From positions 4,496 through 10,483 of the forward strand of contig VXRS01000244.1 of the NCBI GenBank assembly GCA_009838385.1: a stretch of 5,988 nt of DNA, in the 5' to 3' direction. The notes under the pieces are model-generated. The model was not told the origin of the DNA. It searched no databases and saw nothing but the letters and a program-made list of their open reading frames with translations. The position numbers and the translations under genes are program-made. The stretch's first letter is position 1, and the number at the start of each line of letters is the position of its first letter. Source of the stretch: Dehalococcoidia bacterium (GTDB lineage: Bacteria; Chloroflexota; Dehalococcoidia; Tepidiformales; Tepidiformaceae). Shown here one piece after another: positions 1 to 5,500 of this stretch.

Positions 1-397
1 TGTGGAAGTCGAGCCCGACCATGTCGAACTCCTCCTCCAGCCAGCCCGCGCCCACCCCGAAGAGGACGCGCCCACGCGTCAGGTAGTCGAGGTCGGCCAC
101 CGTCTTCGCGGTCGACACCGGGTCGCGCAGGGGCAGGATGAAGACCGCCGTCCCGAACCGGATTGTCGTGGTGTGCGAGGCGATGTAGGTGAACACCGTG
201 AGCCCGTCCATGAAGGGCCAGCGTGGTTCGAGCGGCGCCTGTCCGTCCTCCGCGTAGGGGTAGGTCGAGGGCATCTCGGTCGGGAAGATGAGGTGGTCCG
301 GGCGCCACAGTGACTCGAACCCGAGCTCCTCAGCCTTCTGCGCTGCCGCGATCAGCGCCTCGCCCCGGATGCCGTGGATGACCGTGCCGAACTTCAT
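1..397 (-). CDS. LLM-class (luciferase-like) flavin/F420-dependent oxidoreductase, N-terminal part (3' end off the window)
   Basis: The ATG is at 397-395 and the frame stays open to the window edge, giving 132 visible residues of a protein that is normally about 280-350 aa. It begins MKFGTVIHG, followed by a helix and the strand ELGFESLWRPDHLIFP (residues 24-39), the usual first beta-alpha unit of the luciferase-like TIM barrel. Later come TTTIRFGTAVFILPLRDP (76-93) and DYLTRGRVLFGVGAGW (104-119), the family signature around the flavin/F420 site, then LEEEFDMVGLDFH. The pattern resembles the Rv2161c-type F420 group (TIGR03619). Family members carry out hydride transfer with F420 or monooxygenation with reduced FMN; the visible part does not decide which. 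The start overlaps the thiolase stop by four bases (ATGA, 397-394) and has a GGGAGG seven bases upstream, so it is translationally coupled and last in the visible operon. It probably acts on the pathway substrate or its CoA ester in the cytoplasm (inference). Confidence 0.9.
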   Translation of the reverse strand, partial: MKFGTVIHGIRGEALIAAAQKAEELGFESLWRPDHLIFPTEMPSTYPYAEDGQAPLEPRWPFMDGLTVFTYIASHTTTIRFGTAVFILPLRDPVSTAKTVADLDYLTRGRVLFGVGAGWLEEEFDMVGLDFH

Positions 398-1584
398 GCC
401 CGCGCCTCCCTGCTGAAGATGAGTCCGCCGCTGGCGAGCGTCCCCGCCCCTACCGTCGCGACTGCATGCGTCGCTCCCTCGATCTGCCGGGCCTCGGCCC
501 GCCCGGTCACCTGCAGCACCGCCTCGCTGATCTGCGCCATCCCGTGCAGGCGCCCCTCGCCCAGCGAGCAGCCCGAGGTGTTCAGCGGCAGCTCCCCGTC
601 GAGCGCCGTCGCCCCGGAGGCGATGTAGCTCGCGGCCTCCCCCCGCCCCACGAACCCGAGCGCCTCCAGCCACACGTAGAGGAAGATGCTGAAGCCGTCG
701 TACAGCATCGCCACGTCGATGTCGGCCGGCGCCAGGCCCGCCGATTCCCATAGCTTCTCCCCCATGGCCGCCCCGCCCTCCCACATGTTTTCCGAGTCGG
801 TGAAGCCGCCCCGCGTTGGCCAGGTCGTCTGCGCGTACCCTGTGATGTAGGCGGGCGGCTGACGGAGGTCGCGGGCGCGCTCGGCGCTCGCGAGCAGGAC
901 GGCCACGCATCCGTCCACGGGGATGTCGCAGTCGTAGAGGCAGAACGGGTCGGCCACCATCGGCGCCTCCAGGTAGTCCTCTACGGTGAGGGGCGTGCCA
1001 CACCAGTACGCCTTTGGGTTGAGCTGCGTGTTCTCGCGGTTCTGCACGACGAACGCCGCCATGTCCTCCCGCGTCGAGCCGTGGTCGTGCATGTACTTCC
1101 GCAGCGCCACCGACTGCCACGCGGCGGGCATCGTGAAGCCGTAGGGCGCCCGGAACTGGTGCTCGCCGCGCGCCTGCGCCATCGAGAAGTCGCTGTACCG
1201 GCCCTTCGGCACGTTCACCGCTCGCCACACGAGCGCGTAGGTGCACGCTCCCGAGGCGACCGCGGCTGCTGCCGCCATGATCGTGTCGGGGCAGAGCCCC
1301 GGCGTCTGCACGTGCCAGCGGATGCCGTGTTCCCGCCCCAGCATCCGCACCATGTTGGGGACCGTCACGATGTCGATGCCTTCGAGGTCGCCTGTATTGC
1401 CGTAGGCGGCGATGTTGGGAATCGTGCCGAGCCCGTCGATGTCGTCGATCGTGAGGCCGGCGTCGGCGACGGCCGCCTCCGCCGCCTCCCGGGCGAAGTG
1501 GGCCAGCGGCCGTGGCGAGCGACGCTCGAGCTTCGAGTACCCGAGGCCCACGATCGCTGCCCGCCCCGAGAGTTCGCTGGCCAC
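394..1584 (-). CDS. Thiolase-superfamily protein, lipid-transfer-protein (Ltp/SCP-x) type; possible acyl-CoA aldolase or thiolase
   Basis: The protein has 396 aa, the normal length for this family. The start is GTG (1584-1582), since the preceding in-frame codon is the TGA of the DUF35 gene and a GAGGGGG lies five bases upstream. The N-terminal thiolase half runs to about residue 235: RAAIVGLGYSKLE, the helix DAGLTIDDIDGL, AAAAAVASGACTYALVWRAVN (104-124) and ADPFCLYDCDIPVDGCVAVLLASAERA (211-237). The C-terminal half includes YDGFSIFLYVWLEALGF (295-311) and NTSGCSLGEGRLHGM (335-349, His347). The classical NxxCGSG nucleophile motif is not recognisable; Cys98 (PGLCPD) is nearby but not clearly equivalent. 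Many Ltp-type homologues lack the thiolase Cys, and some (Ltp2) are retro-aldolases that need a DUF35 partner. The DUF35 gene immediately upstream supports such a two-protein enzyme. Cleavage of a beta-hydroxy- or beta-ketoacyl-CoA is the likely role; the substrate is unknown. Confidence 0.9.
   Translation of the reverse strand: MASELSGRAAIVGLGYSKLERRSPRPLAHFAREAAEAAVADAGLTIDDIDGLGTIPNIAAYGNTGDLEGIDIVTVPNMVRMLGREHGIRWHVQTPGLCPDTIMAAAAAVASGACTYALVWRAVNVPKGRYSDFSMAQARGEHQFRAPYGFTMPAAWQSVALRKYMHDHGSTREDMAAFVVQNRENTQLNPKAYWCGTPLTVEDYLEAPMVADPFCLYDCDIPVDGCVAVLLASAERARDLRQPPAYITGYAQTTWPTRGGFTDSENMWEGGAAMGEKLWESAGLAPADIDVAMLYDGFSIFLYVWLEALGFVGRGEAASYIASGATALDGELPLNTSGCSLGEGRLHGMAQISEAVLQVTGRAEARQIEGATHAVATVGAGTLASGGLIFSREARA
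405..410 (-). promoter_or_regulatory. Ribosome binding site of the LLM oxidoreductase
   Basis: GGGAGG on the minus strand lies seven bases before the ATG at 397, inside the last codons of the thiolase gene. It supports this start although the gene overlaps its upstream neighbour by four bases. Confidence 0.7.
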
Positions 1585-2016
1585 TCAGTCCCCCTCGTCC
1601 GGCGTGAACTGGGGCAGCGCGATCTCATCCGTCAGCCGCTCGAAGGTGACCCGCAACGGCATCCCGATCCGTACGTCCTCCGGCGCCACGCCCACGACGT
1701 TCGCGACCAGCACCAGCCGCTCCTGCTCGACCAGCTCGATGATGCCGATCACGTACGGCTCGTTTTCCGCGAACCCCTGCGTGACGTTGTCCCGCACGAC
1801 CGTGTGCGTGTAGACGCGCGCCCGACCGCTTACCTCGCGGAACGCCAGCTCCGAGGCCTGGCAGTCGGGGCAGATGGCCTCCGGCGGATGGACGTAGCGC
1901 TCGCAGGCTGTGCAGTGCTGGATCGCGAGCACGCCCCGGTTTGCCGCCTCCCAGAACGGCGCCGTCAACTCGTCCGGGACCGGTACGGGCTTCGTGACGG
2001 CTGCATCTCCGCTCAT
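1585..2016 (-). CDS. DUF35 zinc-ribbon/OB-fold protein, likely acyl-CoA-binding partner of the adjacent thiolase homologue
   Basis: The protein has 143 aa, typical for DUF35. An N-terminal helix (TAPFWEAANRGVLAIQ, residues 18-33) leads into a rubredoxin-like zinc ribbon with all four cysteines: C35-x2-C38 and C49-x2-C52, in HCTACERYVHPPEAICPDC. An OB-fold follows from about residue 62 (GRARVYTHTVVRD, PYVIGIIEL, RLVLVANVVGV, IGMPLRVTFERL). In characterised systems such as Ltp2-ChsH2 the DUF35 domain binds the thiolase-like subunit and helps shape the active site or acyl-CoA channel. The same role is inferred here because the thiolase gene starts on the very next base. The ATG at 2016 forms an ATGA overlap with the upstream CoA transferase and has GAGGGG seven bases upstream. 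The frame is open for more than 1 kb further upstream, but that stretch is out-of-frame CoA-transferase sequence and is not part of this protein. Confidence 0.93.
   Translation of the reverse strand: MSGDAAVTKPVPVPDELTAPFWEAANRGVLAIQHCTACERYVHPPEAICPDCQASELAFREVSGRARVYTHTVVRDNVTQGFAENEPYVIGIIELVEQERLVLVANVVGVAPEDVRIGMPLRVTFERLTDEIALPQFTPDEGD
1590..1596 (-). promoter_or_regulatory. Ribosome binding site deciding the GTG start of the thiolase homologue
   Basis: GAGGGGG on the minus strand sits five bases before the GTG at 1584, inside the last codons of the DUF35 gene. It argues for re-initiation at this GTG rather than at a later ATG, the first of which would be Met78 and would remove the start of the fold. 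Confidence 0.65.
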
Positions 2017-3191
2017 CCGTCCGCCCCTCTGCCGCGGACGGCGTCGCCGTGCTCGTCCAGGTGCGGCGCCCGCCGCCGCGGCCGTACCTCGGAGTTCTGC
2101 GCGACGAACGCGCTCCCCGCGTAACGCAGCATCCCCTCCGGTTCGCCGTGGTCGAGCTCGATCCAGAAGTCGCGGGCCGCGAGGTGGGGGTCGTCGAGCA
2201 GATCCTCGGGGTTGAGGATGGCGCTGAAGATGAGCGCCCGCGCCTGCGCCCCGTGGAAGATCTCGTCCGCCGTCTTCGTCGCCACGAACTTCCCGATCAC
2301 GTCCGAGATGTGGTCCGCCTCCTCGCGGAAGATCTCCGGTACGAAATACTTCGGGTCTGTCAGGTCCTCGGCCATGCTGTGCTCGTCGAGCCACGAGACC
2401 AGCCCTTCCCACGCCCGCGGACTCACGTTCACGAGCTGGGCGTTGATGTAGCGCCCGTCCGCCGCCTGGTGCTGCCAGGCCGGCGTCGGCGCGACGCTCG
2501 CATGCCGCCCCGTACGCCGCGTGACCACCTTCCCCGTGTAATCGAACTGGGGCAGGGCGTTCTCCGTCATCCCGGCGCAGGCGTCGTGCACGGACAGGTC
2601 GATGAACGATCCCTTCCCCGCCTGCAGCGCCGCCAGCGCCGCGATGAAGGCCCAGCTCCCCGCCATGTGCTCCGCCTGGTTCCCCTGCCCGTTGACGGGT
2701 GGGCTCGCGGGCATGTCGTCGTAGCCGTTCATCATCATCTGGCCGCCGAGCGCCTGGTGGACGAGGTCGCTCCCGAGCCAGGAGGCCATCGGCCCCTCCT
2801 GCCCGAACGGCGTCAGGGCGACGTGCACGAGCCGGTCGTTCGCCTCGTCGATGGCCTCGCGCGCCAGCCCCAGCCCCTCCAGTCCCCCTGCCTCGCTCCC
2901 ATCGAGCAGCACATCCGCCTCCGTTAGCAGCCGCAGGAACGCTTCGCGACCGTCCCCGGTCGTCAGGTCGAGGACGGCGCTCTCCTTGTCGGTGTTGTAG
3001 TGCCAGAAGTGCAGGCTCGACTCCCCGTCCCGGCGACCGCGGAACCACGGCCCGTAGCGGCGCGTCTCCGCGCCGCCCGGCGGCTCCACCAGCACCACCC
3101 GCGCCCCCGCCTGCGAGAACAGCTTCCCGCACCACTCCGTGCGCGGCCCCGCCAGCTCCACGACCGTCAGGTGCCCCAGCGTTCGGCTCAT
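2013..3191 (-). CDS. Family III CoA transferase (CaiB/BaiF), second of the pair, Glu at the expected catalytic Asp position
   Basis: The protein has 392 aa, within the family's usual 380-430. The N-terminal Rossmann-like part is LTVVELAGPRTEWCGKLFSQ then GARVVLVEPPGGAETRRYGP (residues 29-48), the CoA-binding signature. HFWHYNTDKESAVLDL (61-76) and HVALTPFGQEGPMASWLGSD (123-142) follow, with IDLSVHDACAGM (197-208) after the active-site region. The position that carries the acyl-accepting Asp in FRC and CaiB appears here as Glu174, in QAEHMAG, by my alignment to the helix ending in AALAAL. The C-terminal part (NPEDLLDDPHLAARDFWIELDH, 327-348; RRRAPHLDEHG, 372-382) matches the family. The start at 3191 is an ATGA overlap with the first CoA transferase, preceded by GGAGG four bases and GGAGGAGG ten bases upstream. 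It may be a catalytically distinct or partner subunit of a heteromeric transferase; acyl donor and acceptor are unknown. Confidence 0.92.
   Translation of the reverse strand: MSRTLGHLTVVELAGPRTEWCGKLFSQAGARVVLVEPPGGAETRRYGPWFRGRRDGESSLHFWHYNTDKESAVLDLTTGDGREAFLRLLTEADVLLDGSEAGGLEGLGLAREAIDEANDRLVHVALTPFGQEGPMASWLGSDLVHQALGGQMMMNGYDDMPASPPVNGQGNQAEHMAGSWAFIAALAALQAGKGSFIDLSVHDACAGMTENALPQFDYTGKVVTRRTGRHASVAPTPAWQHQAADGRYINAQLVNVSPRAWEGLVSWLDEHSMAEDLTDPKYFVPEIFREEADHISDVIGKFVATKTADEIFHGAQARALIFSAILNPEDLLDDPHLAARDFWIELDHGEPEGMLRYAGSAFVAQNSEVRPRRRAPHLDEHGDAVRGRGADG
2024..2029 (-). promoter_or_regulatory. Ribosome binding site of the DUF35 gene
   Basis: GAGGGG on the minus strand lies seven bases before the ATG at 2016. 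It fixes the start within a frame that is otherwise open far upstream. Confidence 0.6.
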
Positions 3192-4447
3192 ACCGCCTCC
3201 GCCTCCTCCAGCGTGATCGCGTCGTCGATGATGGCGTCGGCCTTCAGCTGTTCGAGGCGCTCCTCCGGGTATCCGAGCAGGTCGCGCAGCACATCGCGCG
3301 TGTCCGCCCCGAGCCACGGCGATGGGCTGCTGACGCCTACGTCGAAGCCGCTCATCGTCACGGGGATGTCCTCGTACCGCCGCTCCCCGAGCACCGGGTC
3401 GTCGAGCTTCGTGTAGAGCCCGCGAAGGGCGAGCTGCGGGTCGTGGTGCACCTTGTCCTCGACCGTCTGCGCGACCCCTGCCGGCACTCCTGCCTCCTGC
3501 AGGGCCACCATCGCCTCGTGCGCGTCCCGCGATCGCGTCCAGGCCTCGATGCGCTCGTCGATCTCGTCCTCGTGCGCAAGGCGTCCCGCAAGCGTCACGA
3601 GGTCCGGTCGCGCCGCGAGGTCGTCCGCGTCGATGGTCTTGCAGAGCGCCGCCCACTCGCTCGGCTCCCGCACCGAGATCGCGAGCCAGGAGTCCTCGCC
3701 CTGGCAGCGGTAGGCGTTGTTCGGGCAGAAGTTGCCGTACAGGTCGCGGTTCCCCTTTGGCCGTACCTGCGCGCCGTTGAGCGAGACGTCGAGCAGCATC
3801 GGCCCGAGGAGCGCGCAGCCGTGCTGGCTCTGTCCCGCGTCGAAGAACTCGCCCTCGCCCGTCGCTCGCCGCCGTTCGAGACCCATCAGGATGGCGGCAG
3901 CGTTCATCACCGCGCCCATGTGGTCCATGTAGGAGAAGCCCCAGCCGGCGGGCTCGCGGTCGGGAAGCCCCGAGGTTGCCGTCAGGCCGCTGTACGCCTG
4001 CGCAGTCGGCCCGACCGACCGGTACCCCGCGTACGGACCCGTCTGCCCGAATCCCGAGGCCGACAGGTAGATGATGTCGGGCCGGATCGTGCGCACGGCC
4101 TCGTAGTCGAGCCCCCACCGTTTCATCACGCCGGGCGAGAAGCTCTCCGCCAGCACGTCGCAGTGAGGGATCAGCTCCCGCGCGATGTCCTTCCCCGCAT
4201 CCGTCGACATGTCGATGGCGACGCTCCTCTTCCCCACGTTCACCTGCGCGAAGAACCCGCCCCGGTTCATCCCCGGCCTTCCGCCGGCGTGCGGCCCCGA
4301 GAGCCGCAGGAAGTCCAGGGCGGGTGGGTGCGGCCACTCGATGCGCAGGATCTCCGCGCCCAGCGTCGCGAGGATGCGCGTCGAGCCCGCTCCCGCCAGG
4401 TGGCGGGTGAAGTCGAGCACGCGGATGCCGTCGAGGGGGCCTGGCAT
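3188..4447 (-). CDS. Family III CoA transferase (CaiB/BaiF), first of the pair, with the catalytic Asp
   Basis: The protein has 419 aa. It starts MPGPLDGIRVLDFTRHLAGA, a typical CaiB/BaiF N-terminus, then ILATLGAEILRIEWPHP (25-41), where glutamate 37 is the usual VE residue of the CoA site. VNVGKRSVAIDMSTDAG (69-85), ADVLAESF-like HCDVLAESFSPGVMKRWGLDYE (95-116) and IIYLSASGFGQTGPYAGYRS (125-144) are family signatures. The active-site helix FSYMDHMGAVMNAAAILMGL (171-190) carries Asp175, matching the Asp that forms the acyl anhydride and enzyme-CoA thioester in FRC. The C-terminal part has DDPVLGERRYEDIPVTMSG (349-367) and DVLRDLLGYPEERLEQLK (385-402), then an acidic tail. Members of this family move CoA between carboxylic acids, or racemise 2-methylacyl-CoAs. 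The ATG is five bases after the kinase stop; only a GGGGGG stands at eight bases. Likely an activation or CoA-recycling step; substrate unknown. Confidence 0.93.
   Translation of the reverse strand: MPGPLDGIRVLDFTRHLAGAGSTRILATLGAEILRIEWPHPPALDFLRLSGPHAGGRPGMNRGGFFAQVNVGKRSVAIDMSTDAGKDIARELIPHCDVLAESFSPGVMKRWGLDYEAVRTIRPDIIYLSASGFGQTGPYAGYRSVGPTAQAYSGLTATSGLPDREPAGWGFSYMDHMGAVMNAAAILMGLERRRATGEGEFFDAGQSQHGCALLGPMLLDVSLNGAQVRPKGNRDLYGNFCPNNAYRCQGEDSWLAISVREPSEWAALCKTIDADDLAARPDLVTLAGRLAHEDEIDERIEAWTRSRDAHEAMVALQEAGVPAGVAQTVEDKVHHDPQLALRGLYTKLDDPVLGERRYEDIPVTMSGFDVGVSSPSPWLGADTRDVLRDLLGYPEERLEQLKADAIIDDAITLEEAEAV
3196..3209 (-). promoter_or_regulatory. Double Shine-Dalgarno for the second CoA transferase, inside the 3' end of the first
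   Basis: On the minus strand GGAGGAGG and GGAGG occur in series, ten and four bases before the ATG at 3191. The same bases encode the acidic EEAEA tail of the upstream CoA transferase. This is an unusually strong ribosome binding site for this operon. Confidence 0.65.
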
Positions 4448-4452
4448 GGCGC

Positions 4453-5448
4453 CTACCCCCCGTCGAGCACTTCGAGGGCGCGCCGCATGAGGAAGGGGAC
4501 CGAGAGGGCCGTGTCCTCCCACGACTCGTCCGGGCGCTTGCCGCTGCGGTGCAGGTACAGGTTGAAGCCGCTGATGATCCCGAATTTGTAGGCCGCCAGC
4601 GCCCGGTACCAGGCGATGTCGCCCGGGTCGCTCCCGTAGGTGTCGACGTACTCCGCGATGAGGTCGTCGGGCGAGGGCAGCGCGTGCCGGAGGCCGTGCT
4701 TCCACGCCTCCGCGTCGGCGAACGTGATCACCCAGCCGAGGTCGTTCAGGGTCGCCCCCACGCCCCACAGCTCCCAGTCGATAACCGCCTGCAGCGTGCC
4801 GTCGAAGCTGTAGAAGACGTTCGACCACTGGAAGTCCCCGTGGAAGATGCCGATTCGGGGTTCCTCCGGCAGCCGTTCGAGCAGCTTCTTCCGCACGTCC
4901 GGAGCGAGCGCCACGAGGTCCATGTCGCCGGATCGCTCGTAGAAGCGGTCCCAGCGCGTCACGTCCGGCTCCAGCTCGAGCGGAGGGCCGTCGTCGGGCA
5001 CGTATTCCTGCCAGTCGAGCAGGTGCAGGGAGGCGAGCGCGCGCATCGCCTGGAAGGCGACCGGGCGCATCTCCTCCGCGGGCATTTCCCAGCCCCAGTC
5101 GCTGCGCAGCACGTCCCCCTCGAGCTTGTTCACGATGAAGTACGGCGAGCCGAACCAGCGCTCGTCCTCGCCCGACCAGATGACGTCCACGACGGGGACG
5201 TCCGTGTCGCGAAGCGCGTGCACAACGCGCGCCTGGCGGATCACGTCGGCGGTGCCGACCCGGCGCACGTTCGGAGGGGGCACGCGCAACACGTAAGAGC
5301 TGGACTCGCCGTTCGCCGTTGCCGTGAACCCGAAGGAGAAGCCCGCGTGCCCCGGCATCGTCTCGACGTTCGAGATGGTGGCCGCGGGGTCGCCCAGGTG
5401 CTCGCGACAGAACGGCACGAGGCGTTCGGAGAGCTCCGCGAGGTCCAT
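4453..5448 (-). CDS. APH-fold phosphotransferase (ACAD10/11-N-like kinase family)
   Basis: The protein has 331 aa, full length for the family (PF01636). The N-lobe (1 to about 105) has a glycine-rich turn at GHAGFSFGFTA (33-43) and the beta-3 strand SSYVLRVPPP (50-59), where Arg55 stands at the usual ATP-binding Lys position, as is common in the ACAD10/11-like branch. The linker strand is PYFIVNKLEGDVL (102-114). The catalytic loop is HGDFQWSNVFY (203-213) with Asp205 and Asn210, and AVIDWELWGVG (221-231) supplies the metal-binding Asp224. Relatives of this branch are not antibiotic kinases: LvaA and the ACAD10/11 kinase domains phosphorylate 4-hydroxyacyl-CoA type substrates. Its position beside two CoA transferases suggests phosphorylation of a hydroxylated acid or its CoA ester, but no acyl-CoA dehydrogenase partner is in view. 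The ATG at 5448 has GGGGAGG six bases upstream. Aminoglycoside resistance is unlikely. Confidence 0.9.
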   Translation of the reverse strand: MDLAELSERLVPFCREHLGDPAATISNVETMPGHAGFSFGFTATANGESSSYVLRVPPPNVRRVGTADVIRQARVVHALRDTDVPVVDVIWSGEDERWFGSPYFIVNKLEGDVLRSDWGWEMPAEEMRPVAFQAMRALASLHLLDWQEYVPDDGPPLELEPDVTRWDRFYERSGDMDLVALAPDVRKKLLERLPEEPRIGIFHGDFQWSNVFYSFDGTLQAVIDWELWGVGATLNDLGWVITFADAEAWKHGLRHALPSPDDLIAEYVDTYGSDPGDIAWYRALAAYKFGIISGFNLYLHRSGKRPDESWEDTALSVPFLMRRALEVLDGG

Positions 5449-5454
5449 GCCCAG

Positions 5455-5461
5455 CCTCCCC
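5455..5461 (-). promoter_or_regulatory. Ribosome binding site of the APH-fold kinase
   Basis: GGGGAGG on the minus strand lies six bases before the ATG at 5448. It is a strong, well-spaced Shine-Dalgarno in the only real intergenic gap of the window. Confidence 0.75.
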
Positions 5462-5465
5462 AGTG

Positions 5466-5486
5466 GCGCGGCGATGATACCCGCGC
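5466..5486 (-). other. Small GC hairpin in the 52-bp gap between reductase and kinase genes
   Basis: On the minus strand GCGCGG (5486-5481) and CCGCGC (5471-5466) can pair into a six-base, all-GC stem around a nine-base loop (GTATCATCG). No T-run follows, so it is not a standard intrinsic terminator. It could stabilise mRNA ends or modulate transcription between the two genes, or be chance in GC-rich DNA. The loop holds TATCAT, one mismatch from a -10 box, but no -35 match stands at 17 bases. Confidence 0.3.
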
Positions 5487-5500
5487 GGTCGGGGGGCTTC

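Noticed and set aside
2017..3135. In-frame upstream extension of DUF35 to a 516-residue protein
   Set aside because: The extra N-terminal part is CoA-transferase coding sequence read in the wrong frame. The ATG at 2016 with its ribosome binding site begins exactly at the family's normal N-terminus. The same applies to extensions of the CoA transferases to 4337 and 4828.
2013..4447. Recent tandem duplication of one CoA-transferase gene
   Set aside because: The two proteins differ throughout, including the active-site helix and C-terminus, and share only family-level motifs.
2699..4591. Long open frame of 630 codons on the plus strand, with other long plus-strand frames (for example 1081-2124, 2049-2927, 4549-5559)
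   Set aside because: They lie antisense to well-supported genes, have Arg/Pro/Ala-rich low-complexity translations and show no recognisable domain. This is usual for the opposite strand of GC-rich codon-biased genes.
4453..5448. Aminoglycoside resistance gene
   Set aside because: The fold and HGD motif are shared, but the sequence resembles the ACAD10/11-like branch. The catabolic CoA-enzyme neighbourhood and absence of mobile-element signs argue against resistance.
5474..5479. TATCAT on the minus strand as a sigma70-type -10 box for a promoter of the kinase gene
   Set aside because: No acceptable -35 match stands at about 17 bases, and a one-mismatch hexamer alone is weak evidence. It is kept only as a note in the hairpin entry.
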